A stretch of 64,000 bases of DNA from Agelas oroides. Taxonomy: Eukaryota; Porifera; Demospongiae; Agelasida; Agelasidae. Made by a program: the position numbers and the translations under genes. The notes under the pieces are model-generated. The model was not told where the DNA came from. It did not search any database and saw nothing but the letters and a program-made list of their open reading frames with translations. Below are positions 48,768 to 60,562 of the stretch, piece by piece. The stretch is from assembly GCA_949130485.1 (NCBI GenBank), contig OX422183.1, positions 124,001 through 188,000 of the forward strand, in the 5' to 3' direction. How positions within the stretch are numbered: the stretch's first letter is position 1; every line of letters starts with the position of its first letter.

Positions 48768-51700
48768 TTATTTTTCAAGAGATGCCTCAAGCAGCGGGGG
48801 GTTGTTTTGGGGACAGAACACGATACGGTCAAACTTTCGACTGTTCAGATCTTCTCGCAACCACAGTCTGACCGTCTCCACCACCACATGTGGAGATACT
48901 GTGTGTGTGTGTGGGTGGGAGGGATATGGGGAGGTGTGGGCATGTGTGTGTGAGTGGGGAGGGGAAAAGGGGGCCAGGTCAATGAACGAGAGGTAAACAG
49001 ACCACTAGTCTTGCAGTCTGTATAGAGCTGCAGTAAACATTTAAAGAGGAAAGAGAACTTGCAGGAGGCAGCTAGATTTCTATGACTGTACTAATACCTT
49101 AGTCAGTGAAATTACAATATTAATGTGACAGTGTGTGCATAGAAACCACAGTGTATTTGGTCGTATTGCCACAATGAAGGTTCTCCATTGCCATGCTGAA
49201 CTTCCACTAAGGATGGAAATATGCGACGCTAAAAGTTGATTTTTACACTGTACTGTCACAAAGAAAGACCAGGATTGCACTAAAATGGTCATCCCTCCGT
49301 TAAATTTCTCAAAAATAATCACTCTCCACTCACCGGAAACAGCTGCAAAGCCGTCCAACCAAAAGACAATGGTTTTGTCTTTCTCCTGCGCGGCAGTGTC
49401 CAGGGCTCCTCGACAACAGCTCAACAGAGACTCCTGCAAGTCACCAAACACACAGTGGAAGATGCCTAGTGAGGAGAAGGGGGCGGGAGGAAGACGAAAG
49501 AGGAAGAGTGGAGGGAGAAAAGCGGAGAAGAATACTTGTCATCAGCTTGAACTTTATGTCCTCACACATCATCCTCATCACACACACACACACACATTAA
49601 TGTTGGGTGGTATGGGAAATTCAATATTGGTATACAACAGTAACATCACGGTATACCGGTATAGGGACGGTTGCCTGAAAGAAGCCTTTTTGCGTGGTCC
49701 TTGCTGCTAGGCTTGCTGTTTGCCTTCTTCTTTACCTCAGGGATGATGAACCTTCAGGTGTGACAGCAGGTTCGATGTATTAACACCTTTCACTGATACC
49801 GATTTTTTGCGCAACTGACAGATCACAGCATACTGGGTCTTCGGTCTTCCTTGTCTGCCTCAAACCAAAAATATACCCAAACTGCCAATTTCATACCCCT
49901 CAATTTTCAAACGAGGCCATCGCTATCGCTACCAGTTTCGCTTCTCGATTCAGCACCAGCAGGACTAGCGATCACAGCCATCTTTATCACCGAATTCACA
50001 TGGTGTGAACTTCTACGCATGCGCAATATAAACTTTGTGATTTAGCGCGCACACGCTGTAAACCGGTACACCGGTACAGTGTCGGAATAGCAACCAGCTA
50101 TACCGGTTTAAGTCAAATACCGCAAATCACCAAAAATACTGGTATAGCACCCAACATTAACACACACACACACACACAACATACGTGTTACGTGTGGTTG
50201 GGAGGTTGTGTCCTTGTGTGATAATGTTTTCTTCCAGTCGACACTGTTTGGAGAGACAGAGCTCGTCCAGTAGCTCCCTTCCACCGGCCTTCAGCAACTG
50301 ATACAGTACTGTGTTGAAGGTGGGGAGGGGGGGGGGGAGAGAAAGAAGAGACAGTTCAAGGGTATGAGAGGGGAGGGAGGGAGTAGTGGACATTAGTGAG
50401 AGTGAGTGAGTGAGTGTATGAGGATGCTTGTGGAGGGAGGGAGTAGTGGACATTAGTGAGAGTGAGTGAGTGAGTGTATGAGGATGCATGTGGAGGGAGG
50501 GAGCAGTGGACATTAGTCAGAGTGAGTGAGTGAGTGTATGAGGATGCTTGTGGAGGGAGGGAGTAGTGGACATTAGTGAGAGTGAGTGAGTGAGTGTATG
50601 AGGATGCATGTGGAGGGAGGGAGTAGTGGACATTAGTGAGAGTGAGTGAGTGAGTGTATGAGGATGCTTGTGGAGGGAGGGAGTAGTGGACATTAGTGAG
50701 AGTGAGTGAGTGAGTGTATGAGGATGCATGTGGAGGGAGGGAGTAGTGGACATTAGTGAGAGTGAGTGAGTGAGTGTATGAGGATGCATGTGGAGGGAGG
50801 GAGTAGTGGACATTAGTGAGAGTGAGTGAGTGAGTGTATGAGGATGCTTGTGGAGGGAGGGAGTAGTGGACATTAGTGAGAGTGAGTGAGTGAGTGTATG
50901 AGGATGCATGTGGAGGGAGGGAGCAGTGGACATTAGTCAGAGTGAGTGAGTGAGTGTATGAGGATGCATGTGGAGGGAGGGAGTAGTGGACATTAGTGAG
51001 AGTGAGTGAGTGAGTGTATGAGGATGCATGTGGAGGGAGGGAGCAGTGGTCATTAGTGAGAGTGAGTGAGTGAGTGTATGAGGATGCATGTGGAGGGAGG
51101 GAGCAGTGGACATTAGTGAGAGTGAGTGAGTGAGTGAGTATATGAGGATGCATGTGAAGGGAGGGAGTAGTGGACATTAGTCAGAGTGAGTTTCCTCTCT
51201 CCCTTCCATCCCTCACCTCCTCTCCCCTCCCTTCCCCCCCGCTCCCTTCCCCCACCTCTCCCTCCTCTCCCTCCTCACCCTCCATCCACTTACTGTTCTC
51301 CTTCCCAGCTGGGTCTGGTTTGATGGAGATGAGAGGGATGATGAGGGCATTGCTCAGCAGGTGGCTCACACTCCCAGTGTACGGAGATACAATGTTATTG
51401 AAACGGCTTGAGTGGGGAGAGGGAGAGGAGGGGATTGCTAGAGATACCAAAGTGTAAAGTATTGGATGAAGAGGAAAACACAGGAGGAAGGAAGAGTAGT
51501 TGAACAAAAGTTCTGAAGAAAGAGGAGGAACAGGAAGAGCGAGGGCAAGAGGAATGAGAGTGGCACTAGGAGACAAAATGCTTGATTCATCAAACAGCAA
51601 ACTGGTAAAGAATTCAGTGCTGCTGAAGCAGACAGAGGGAGAGACAGATGGTTGGAGAAACTGGTAACAAGTTTTCACAGTACCACAGTGTTGCTATGGT

Positions 51701-51888
51701 TACCTGTTAAAGGGAAAGAGGTGTGTCCCAGGATTGTCAGACGGAATGGTGTCACCCCAGGGAGGTAGCGTATGTGCTGGTGTGAGGCTGTGTGGGGTGG
51801 GGAGGGTGATGGTGTCGGACAGGTGCCGGCTCTCAGTTCGTGTGAGATCTCGGAGTCGAGTCTGCTTCGCACGCCTCTCAAACTGCAT
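48768..51888 (-). CDS. GDAP2-like macrodomain protein, copy B
   Basis: Six exons: 51888-51704, 51406-51294, 50308-50185, 49573-49536, 49465-49334, 48898-48768. Phases chain from ATG (51886-51888) to TAA (48768-48770), giving 240 residues. The first exon ends with LPPWGD, like the LPSWGD near the start of GDAP2. Next come a macrodomain-like start (YTGSVSHLLSNALIIPL), AGGRELLDE, the loop GHNLP, a helix with SCCRGALDTAA, and a final block TVRLWLRE ... DRIVFC. GDAP2 has a CRAL-TRIO domain after the macrodomain. None is encoded here, so this is a macrodomain-only relative or a different macrodomain family. Macrodomains bind ADP-ribose or its derivatives; activity cannot be judged. The ATG could instead be an internal exon start. 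Confidence 0.6.
50379..51190. repeat. 60-bp minisatellite, copy B
   Basis: About 13 highly regular 60-bp units in intron 2 of the macrodomain gene, in register with the sequence lines. They are more homogeneous than copy A. Variation is mainly GCATGTGG/GCTTGTGG and TAGTGG/CAGTGG. Open frames on the minus strand (for example 50356-51177) are repeat artefacts. Confidence 0.93.
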
Positions 51889-51926
51889 GTGTGTGAGGGT
51901 GTGAGGGTGTGAAGATCACATGACAG

Positions 51927-52071
51927 CTAATGGTCTCGTGAAAGAGCACCCACCCCACTTTTGGCCCGATTTCCTGTATAGGGTCAAAGTTTACTCGAAT
52001 GAGCAACCAACCTGGAGCGAGCTTTGTGTGGAGTTTGAGAAGCACAGCCTCAAGCACTATGCATATCTGAG
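51927..52071 (+). CDS. Exon-like block of unknown gene, copy B only
   Basis: Plus-strand open stretch between an AG acceptor (TGACAG) and a CTGAG/GTAAGA donor. It encodes a natural-looking segment containing HPPHFWPDFLYRVK and PTWSELCVEFEKH. There is no counterpart in copy A, where the flanks are joined by a deletion or this is an insertion. It sits just upstream of the macrodomain gene on the opposite strand. Possibly a captured exon. No family recognised. Confidence 0.3.
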
Positions 52072-52455
52072 GTAAGACCATCTTTGCGTAGATGGTGGAC
52101 CACGAGCTACACTATGCTCACGGTAACATGGTGGCGTTCAGAGTGTTGTGTGCCATCAGAACTCGACTTTGAAGCCACTGGTTGTTCCGTTGTATATTAT
52201 TATTCGTCCAATTGTTCGTCCAATTATTCGTCCAATTATTTGCATTGAGTTGCTGTAAACATGACATGGGCGCACTTTCATGGTTAACTGTGAAACACTC
52301 AAAAGAGCACTTGTAAGGTGCTCCGCCCATGGGCGCTCTTTTGTGAGGCTACGGTAATGCATTCAGTAAGGGTTGAGGGTGTGAGGGTGTGAAGGTATGA
52401 GGATGTGAGGATGGAGATGGGACAACAGGCACTGTTGTCCCGTTGTATACGTAAT

Positions 52456-52534
52456 AGTTATACCATGGCTTCGAGGGCTGTACAGGTTTTATTGCCCGAG
52501 CCCGAGGGCGGAACGAGGAAGCCATGGTATAACT
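52456..52534. mobile_element. Short hairpin element, copy B
   Basis: Counterpart of 19478-19555. The inverted ends AGTTATACCATGGCTTC are perfect here. Confidence 0.65.
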
Positions 52535-52600
52535 GTTTTTTATAGCCTACTGCGTGGGTGTTTCATGTGGTATCCTCCAGCACTTTAAACGTGGTAACAT

Positions 52601-52693
52601 ATGGAACAGAATAATGTTCCAGGTCTTCTCAGGACTGCTGAAGAGGATGATATATTGTCAGACCTGCCGGAGTCGGTGGTGTTTCACTGGTAT
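52601..52693 (+). other. Inverted KMT2 PHD3-exon fragment, copy B
   Basis: The plus strand encodes [12 protein letters not shown], identical to the PHD3 exon of KMT2-B (42566-42433, minus strand). The preceding GGAACAGAATAATGTTC matches sequence just upstream of the SET exon. Two parts of one gene have been joined and inverted, and the open frame runs on into the 30-bp array. Confidence 0.8.
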
Positions 52694-52699
52694 CTTCCT

Positions 52700-53760
52700 G
52701 GTTCGTCTACTCATGTTTTGTCTACCGCTGTTTCGTCTAATCCAATTTTGTCTACTGCTGTTTCGTCTAATCCAATTTTGTCTACCGCAGTTTCGTCTAA
52801 TCCAATTTTGTCTACTGCTGTTTCGTCTAATCCAATTTTGTCTACCGCAGTTTCGTCTAATCCAATTTTGTCTACCGCAGTTCTAATCCAATTTTGTCTA
52901 CCGCAGTTTCGTCTACTCATGTTTTGTCTACCGCTGTTTCGTCTAATCCAATTTTGTCTACCGCAGTTTCGTCTAATCCAATTTTGTCTACTGCTGTTTC
53001 GTCTAATCCAATTTTGTCTACCGCTGTTTCGTCTAATCCAATTTTGTCTACCGCTGTTTCGTCTAATCCAATTTTGTCTACTGCTGTTTCGTCTAATCCA
53101 ATTTTGTCTACCGCAGTTTCGTCTAATCCAATTTTGTCTACCGCTGTTTCGTCTAATCCAATTTTGTCTACCGCAGTTTCGTCTAATCCAATTTTGTCTA
53201 CCGCTGTTTCGTCTAATCCAATTTTGTCTACCGCTGTTTCGTCTAATCCAATTTTGTCTACTGCTGTTTCGTCTAATCCAATTTTGTCTACCGCTGTTTC
53301 GTCTAATCCAATTTTGTCTACCGCTGTTTCGTCTAATCCAATTTTGTCTACCGCTGTTTCGTCTAATCCAATTTTGTCTACTGCTGTTTCGTCTAATCCA
53401 ATTTTGTCTACCGCAGTTTCGTCTAATCCAATTTTGTCTACCGCTGTTTCGTCTAATCCAATTTTGTCTACTGCTGTTTCGTCTAATCCAATTTTGTCTA
53501 CCGCAGTTTCGTCTAATCCAATTTTGTCTACCGCTGTTTCGTCTAATCCAATTTTGTCTACCGCTGTTTCGTCTAATCCAATTTTGTCTACCGCTGTTTC
53601 GTCTAATCCAATTTTGTCTACCGCTGTTTCGTCTAATCCAATTTTGTCTACCGCAGTTTCGTCTAATCCAATTTTGTCTACCGCTGTTTCGTCTAATCCA
53701 ATTTTGTCTACTGCTGTTTCGTCTAATCCAATTTTGTCTACTGCTGTTTCGTCTACTGCA
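52700..53760. repeat. Expanded 30-bp minisatellite
   Basis: About 35 units of TTTCGTCTAATCCAATTTTG-TCTACCGCTG. Units differ mainly at CCGCTG/CCGCAG/CTGCTG. Copy A holds only three to four units. Because 30 is divisible by three and no frame has a stop, open frames of 301-416 codons exist on both strands. One frame repeats SSNPILSTAV and another FRLIQFCLPL. I treat these as artefacts unless transcription is shown. Confidence 0.93.
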
Positions 53761-53897
53761 CAAATACTGGAAATTCCAAGTTTGTTGTCATACTCATAAA
53801 TGGCAAATGTGCACTTGGACTGGTTTGTCTACCAATATACTGATATGTTAAGACAGACAGGCTGATGACTGACCATCCAGGCCCTCCCCACGCTCAC

Positions 53898-54062
53898 CTC
53901 ACAGGCGTGGTTGATGAATCTAGCCTCGTTGCCTGACATGGTTGCGTCCACCACTTCATCTGAGTTGATGTGGAACATGTAACATCCAATACCCTGGAGA
54001 AATGGACAGACAGAATTCTCAACTGACATGTATCCACCCACACATACACACACCCACACACA

Positions 54063-54151
<89 letters not shown>

Positions 54152-54381
54152 ACACACACACACACACACCTTGCTCTCAAAGTTTTCCCCGCTTGTCAGT
54201 TAGCACAGATCGGATGACAGTGCCAGCATATTCAATCACCATCTCTCCAGGCTCAATCTCCCTAATGCAGTACAGCCCTAGACCATGAATGCCGGACTGG
54301 AACACACCCACATGTTGCTTGTAGGTCTTTTGAAGGTTACGGTAGCGCATAGCCATCAGCAGATCCAATGCTGACTGCATC
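53898..54381 (-). pseudogene. Displaced SET-domain exon pair, copy B
   Basis: Exons 54381-54170 and 53993-53898, counterpart of 19954-20463. It shares the 2-bp deletion that gives TGA after Lys-Leu, so the defect predates the 32-kb duplication. Confidence 0.85.
54040..54169. repeat. CA microsatellite within displaced SET fragment, copy B
   Basis: Near-pure CA repeat in the fragment's intron, somewhat shorter than in copy A. Confidence 0.95.
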
Positions 54382-54481
54382 CTGGGTGGAGCAACACATT
54401 GGGTACTCAACTCACAGATTCAACACAAGTACATACATCACTGTGGCAGCTCTGAGAGGACCTGGAACATTATTCTGTTCC

Positions 54482-55598
54482 GTAGTTCCATAGTGTTACC
54501 TAGTCTCGTCCCCAGACAAGGAGAAGTGGTCTGGTGAACCAAGTCGAATTTCTTGGGCTAGCTCACAGCAACGTTCAAAACATTTTGCGGCCAACCCGCT
54601 CAAAAAAGGGTACGGACATTCGAATGGAAATGAACAAATTTTACTGTTGTAAGGGAAGTGCTACGTAATTGGTCGTTACCACTTGTGGGGAATAAGCCCA
54701 AGGAATTTGACCTCGTTCAAAAAGTGTTTTATGATGGGTTTTCAGGTAGTTTATGCACATGCGACTTGTTCAGTTTAACAGTCAAAATTAGCCTTGTTCC
54801 AAGCCCCTGTCTTGCTCGTGAGTCAGCCAACAATGCAGCATTGACTACACTGGCACACTTGTTTGGTTCAATGGTCAAAATTAGCCTTGTTCCAGGTCTT
54901 GCTTGTGAGTCAGCCAACAGGCATGACAACAATGAAGCATTGACTACACTGGCACACAAGTGACGAAAATTGGATGGAGGAGGAACGTGACTAATTTTGA
55001 CTGTTAAAACAACAGTTTAATTGCACTCTGACTGGCTGTTAAAAATCCATCTTAACTGTTGACTATAGTTGTAGTTGTGACCACAGAGCATCTGGGAATG
55101 ACTCCCCCTCAGTAAGGCAAGGGAGAAAAATAGGAAAAATAGAGGAGTGGGGAGGGGGGGGAGGATTTGCATGCTATAGCACATACAAACATGTGCCACA
55201 TTTCTTCCTTAAGGGAAGGGACCCTATACATTAGGGACACATATATACATTAGGGACACAGGGAACTACTCCCACATTCTCTTGTAGTCTTGTGCTCAGA
55301 CATTTGTCTGAAAGGGGTCTGGGCATGAGACTACATTCTCTTGTATTTTACTTTATCACTTTCCTACAAATTATGACTGGCAGTATTTCATGACAATCTC
55401 ACATCCAGTGGGAGATAACTCACATGTGATCACTGGTTGCAGGATTCATCCCGTCCTCTATTTCGAGCTCCATTTTCCTTCTGTGGTACCATAGATACTA
55501 TAAACGGACAAGTCCGTTTATAGTATCTCATGTATCTATGGTGGTACAAACAGATGAGGGGCGTGGTCAGGAGCTAGCTAGTCTGGTTCCCAAACAGG
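54482..55598. other. Intergenic between SET fragment and NLR-B
   Basis: 54494-54720 is a partial element of the TAGTCTCGTCCCC family, longer than the remnant in copy A. Near 54780-54960 is the locally repeated GTGAGTCAGCCAACA segment. About 55207-55218 is the empty TTAA site of the copy A composite element. The hairpin of 24198-24258 recurs at 55486-55545. Confidence 0.55.
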
Positions 55599-55751
55599 AT
55601 GAGTCTGGAGTCTGACCACACGGACCTCCCACGCAGTCTAAAACTGGAGGACGGCTACGCCTACATTTGCGTTGTGAGGTTCATCGCTAGCTGTCATCCA
55701 TTTTCCTCCGCAGAGGAGATTAGTGCTCAAATTCTGGAGACAAAGTTATAA
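55599..55751 (+). CDS. Short upstream ORF (50 codons) before NLR-B
   Basis: Same length and frame as 24311-24463, ATG to TAA. Amino-acid differences from copy A are Thr/Ala, Ile/Val and Tyr/His. It is followed by the same AACGAG/GTACGC donor. Confidence 0.4.
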   Translation: MSLESDHTDLPRSLKLEDGYAYICVVRFIASCHPFSSAEEISAQILETKL

Positions 55752-56269
55752 CGACTAAGAACGAGGTACGCGCGTCCTTGTTAGCCTCCTCTTTCAATTC
55801 TTAATTTGTCTTTCTCTCCCTCCAGATGCCGATCAGTGCTGGGCATCGGAAACAAAAGACTAACGCCATGAAGGCATACCGAAAGCAACGGCAGAACATC
55901 TACCACCACTGTCAACTGGGTCATGTAACCCCCAGCTATGCTGTGATAGTGGGAGTGTGTATTCTCATGCTACCCATGTTAGAACCACCAACCGAACATG
56001 TGCAGCTAGCAACCATGTACTACAGGAACCCCATCAACAATGTTCACGCACGTCACATGACCTTCAGCCACACCCCACCGGCACAACCATCCCTCAACAA
56101 CGTGCTACCAGCCATGGCCCTCCAGAACAGAGTAGCGTGGTCAAATATCAAATGTCCATCCCACTCCAGAGTCTGTCATGTTACCCTCAGCCCAGCTCCC
56201 ACTGTTCCCACTGGTCTGGGGAGGAGGGTGGTGAGGGTGGTGGTGCTTCTACTGCTACTGATGAGTGGA

Positions 56270-56293
56270 GACATAGAGACGAACCCAGGACCT
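56270..56293 (+). other. 2A-like ribosome-skipping motif, NLR-B
   Basis: DIETNPGP preceded by LLLLLMSG, with synonymous differences (CCA GGA against CCG GGG) relative to copy A. The motif is therefore kept at protein level despite base changes. Confidence 0.88.
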
Positions 56294-56352
56294 GTTGGTG
56301 AGTGTAGTTCCTAAGAAACTGAAATATGCCTACCATTTGATGGAATCTATAG

Positions 56353-56704
56353 AGGGCGTGCATACACGTCATCACATCATAGCAACTGTTGCTACGCCGC
56401 CATCTTGATAGGCAACATTGCCGTTTTTAATGGGACTTAAGTACTAGCGCGTCGAGCTCCCCGCGCTAGCAACGATCCTACAAGTAGCATCCCTTTCTTG
56501 TACAGGTATGTTAACTGTCATGACTAGCTCTCTGCATACTATAAAGTTGAAGCTAAATGCATGCTCCGTACCTCGAAACGAGCTCGTAGAATAGGCCTCG
56601 CCATATATTATTCCTATTCATTGCCTTTCAAAATGGCGGCGCGTATACGGTAGTATGCGGAAATATGCAGAACTTGCCTACCGGGTGACGTCACATGCAC
56701 GCCC
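56353..56704. mobile_element. 352-bp element in intron 1 of NLR-B
   Basis: Ends AGGGCGTGCAT and ATGCACGCCCT are inverted and flanked by a CTATAG direct repeat (56347-56352 and 56705-56710). Copy A has one CTATAG at the empty site (about 25065). No coding capacity seen. Confidence 0.85.
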
Positions 56705-58085
56705 TCTATAGATGGTTTATAAGGTCACTTCCGAGGGCAAGAGTCTTGGTCTGTGTTTAGCTGTGCTCAAAATACAGGCAAGGAAGTTCTACATCGAGTC
56801 CTTACCGTTAGTGCCGAAAGATAAAAGAAGCTGCTTCTCTGAAGGTGAAAGGTCCGCTGTACAGCTGCCTCTTTGTCATATGTTTGCCCTCCGGAAGTAG
56901 GGCGCTTAAATTGATGTTTGGAAACCGTCTATAGCTAGTGACATTATTATGATGCTTTTCAGTGGATTCAGTTATTGAAATCTGATAATTGGAACTTGAG
57001 TGCTATACTGGGCCATACTGTAGTTGTATATTGGAGTTAGTAATGACTATATTATAGCGAGAGATGAGGAACACTTTGTTACATGGTTATTGGCTTTGCA
57101 CTGACAATGTATTTTGTACTGTCGTGTGCCACACACTCTGTAGGTCAAGGAGACCTGAAGTCTCTGCACAGCGAACTACATCCAGTCTCTGACAAGTGGT
57201 TCTCTCTTGGAGTACAGCTACAAGTTCCTATCGAAACTCTCAAGTGCATTCGAAGGGAAAATCTCCCAATGACTGAACGTCTACTAGAAATGCTGACAGT
57301 CTGGTTGAAGTGTACCAACCCACCTCCCACCTGGACCATTCTCACTGAAGCTCTTGAGAGTCCTCCTGTGGGGGAGGGGCTCCTGGCCCAACAGCTGAGA
57401 GACAAGTACTGCACACAAACTGAGAGAGGGGTGACCCATGGCTACCCCACCCAACGACCATCATCCCCTCTTGCGCACCCAGCCTCTAACATCACTTCTC
57501 CTCCAGTATCTGAGCAGATGGTACCCATCCAGCAACCAGGAGTAGTCTACTTACCAGAGAGTAAGTGAAACTGTGAGGAAGGATTAGCCTCGTTCCCAGG
57601 CCTCCCCCATTTTTGTTCTTCGGTTTGCGTTCAGTATAATACACGGAAGTGGAAGAATGGTGAAAAATGGGGAAGGCCTGGGAACACTTGTCACATGAAT
57701 GACGTTAGGTGGACGTGGGGTGACTACAACCCTCGCCAGCAGATACAGGTAATGACAATTTTTCAGACTTGTAGGCCATAGTTCACAAGCAACTACTACA
57801 GTGTTGTCTGCAAGAAGACTTACCTCAAGCTTCATTTTTCATTTACTAGCTGAAGCCACTGCACAATCACCAAGATCATCCTGGACATTGAGGCTCGGGA
57901 ACCTGTTGGGTCGTGGTGTCACTCTCATCAGAGGATTATTCAATCCCACCTCCGATCACCCCACTCTTCCTCCAGAGATACCAGCGACTACACAACTTGT
58001 CACTGCGACCACAACCCCTCAACATCCAGCACAAGAACACACAGGTATGCACTTGGTAATAGTTTGGTATTACTATTGAAAGTAA

Positions 58086-58694
58086 CCTCGTTCCCAGGCC
58101 CGAAGAGCTCGTTCCCAGGCCCAAAGAGGAGGGGAAAGGGGCTGGTTTCAGCCGTTTGCGCATGAGCTTAATTATCTCTGATTTAACCACATGTTGATCA
58201 GTGGGAGGGTGTTAATGACGCCTTCCAAGTCACATGGTCAATGACGCCTTCAAAGTCACATGGTCAATCAGTGCATGACGTCGCTATCCATCGTATCAAA
58301 CCTGCCTAGCTAGCTAGCCTGAGTAGCTTTTATCTCAACACTTTGACCAACAACCTTGCACTGTTTATCAATGAAGATCTCTAGCACAAAGGGCAAACGG
58401 AAGCGCATGGAAGCCCAAGTTACCTCTTGCGATGGTTTTACCGGTAGGTAGCCTCTTCTTCTTGCCAGCTGACTCCACTTTCTGTTTATAGCTTCAAATC
58501 GGCCGCTGGATGAGTAAAATCGAGTGAGTTTCTTTGCATGCCATATGCTGCTGTGATAAATCTATGGACAGTGTAACAAGAGCGTACGAAAGTATATCAA
58601 TAGTATGCAGAGACGGTGGAATTCCACCGCGATTAAGCGCATGTGCAAACGGCTGAAACCAGCCCCTTTCTCCTCTTCAGGCCTGGGAACGAGG
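58086..58694. mobile_element. 0.6-kb palindromic element in intron 3 of NLR-B
   Basis: CCTCGTTCCCAGGCC at the left and GGCCTGGGAACGAGG at the right. Inner inverted arms contain GGCTGGTTTCAGCCGTTTGC. The element lies entirely upstream of the acceptor used for exon 4 (TGTCTGCAG at 58749-58757), so the open frame starting inside it is not the true exon start. Confidence 0.8.
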
Positions 58695-60559
58695 CTATAT
58701 TGAAAGTGTCATTGTTCTATGCTGAAAATCATGACTCGTCTTCCCAATTGTCTGCAGCTCTGCTAGACAGACAGTCAATCAAACAACAAGTAAAGCAGCT
58801 ACAAGATCATTTCATTCGTCTCACATACTGCACACATGATAAAGGTATCAGTGTGCATAGTGTTCATGCTTGGTTGATATCACTGGATGTTTTTCGGCAA
58901 CGTGAACACCAAGAGTTCATTAAGGACCATCTCACAAACATTGACAAAGAAACACATCTCAACAACCTTTGGGCAAGGCTAGGTACCTATTGGAACTTCC
59001 TAAACTTTGACCTTTTGGAACATCTTGTCAGCGGATTTGGCAGTGAAGACCTCAAGCAAAAGATGGAATCCTATAAATGTGATCTCCAGTCTTTCAGAAA
59101 AGCCACCAGGATCTGTGACTTCATCGACTGCTGGCCAGAGAGGATAGAACCTCCCCCTGAAAGCGAACTCCGAGAGTTTGTTGCCAAAGTGGGTTACTAC
59201 TGGGAAAACTGTACCCTTGAAGACCTGGACATGATAGAAGGAGTCATCACCCGCAGATTCTTTCTACCAAGGTTTGTCCTTCAGCTGAGGGAGATCAAGC
59301 CTGGCAGTATCACTGTCACTTGGCTCATACCAGCATCGTTTGTGAAGGCCTTACAGGTAGCCATTGAAGGCACCAGCAGTGAGTTCTTCATGGAGCAAAA
59401 GATTGAAACTATTACTATTGATGGACAGGAGTGCTACCCCACCCCCACCAGGAACCTTGTTGAGTACTCAGAGAAGCAGCTCACCTCAGAGAGTGTGGCT
59501 AAACCAGAACCAGAAATACAGCAGAGAGAGGATCCATCAGTGGGTGTTGTTTCTAAAAAGCTCCACTCATTCAAATCAAGGGCAAGTGAGGAACGAGCAT
59601 CCCAAAAAGAAACGCACAGGATGAGACTTGCAGGGGGAATACTCTCTGGTGAGTCCACAAGTATGGTTCCTTCTGAGAAGATCCAGTTTGACACACAACC
59701 AGGTGAAACAAAGCGAGGTACAGAATCATCCAGTTTCCTGAGTAAACTCAAGCAAAACCTAGCAATACAACAACAGACAATACCATCTAAGCAACCAAGT
59801 AAATACCAGAGAATGCCATACACCTCTGATTCTCCCAGATTAGATGAGATGAAGTCTCTCTCAGAAGAGTTCCCGAAGCCTATTGGTGGTACCAAACCAA
59901 GGTCTAGCTCGTACAGCTCCAGAGAGTTGTTTGACAGTCCCACACTGGAGGAAATGGAAGAGTTGTCACTAATGCCAGAGCCTCACACTCACCTAGGTGG
60001 TATGACCACAACCCCTCAACATCCAGCACAAGAACACACAGGTACAAGATTTGGTTATTCTAGCTCCAGTTCAGAAGATTGGTTTGAGCAAGCTGAGATA
60101 GATGTTAGGAAGGGATTTTGGGTCGACCCGCCCACAGCAGGTGAGAGCTATGTCAGAGAGAAATGTGTAGATGAAATCTCACGACACGTTAAACTGTTAC
60201 CATCACCAGAGCAGTATCTGAGCAAAACTGAGGTAGAAGCTGACTCATTCCTTCCCACCAAGTACAAGGACTACCTGTTCTCTACCCCTGCCATCAGAGC
60301 AGCATTGTATACCACCTTCAATGCAAAGATGTCAGCAGAAGTGTTCACCTGGAGCCTACACACTGAGTCACCCCCTCCCACAACTATGACTGAACTCTTC
60401 ACTGCCGTTACCCTTAAGACCCTGGTAGACCATCTCTCAACACACCCAGTTCACCACAAACAGCAGTTGAAGGTCACCACCTTCAGTGACCTCCCCACAG
60501 ATGTGTACAAGCAATTCCAGGACCTGTGCAGAATGGCCTATGAGGGTATACTGAACAGG

Positions 60560-60562
60560 TAA
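60560..60562 (+). other. In-frame TAA in NLR-B
   Basis: Copy B reads AAC AGG TAA CAG CTG. Copy A reads AAC AGG CAA CAG CTG at 27926-27940. A single C-to-T change truncates the product just before the distal NACHT and LRR part. Confidence 0.9.

Noticed and set aside
50356-51177. 273-codon minus-strand frame and similar frames in 17862-18627
   Set aside because: Translation of the 60-bp intronic minisatellite; no unique sequence.
52601-53851. 416-codon and 301-codon open frames (and 350 codons on the other strand)
   Set aside because: They are produced by a 30-bp stop-free tandem repeat; the copy A counterpart has only a few units.
58643-58757. Start of the long NLR-B frame at 58643
   Set aside because: The first 115 bases lie in a MITE and intron. 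The acceptor TGTCTGCAG at 58749-58757 gives the phase required by exon 3.
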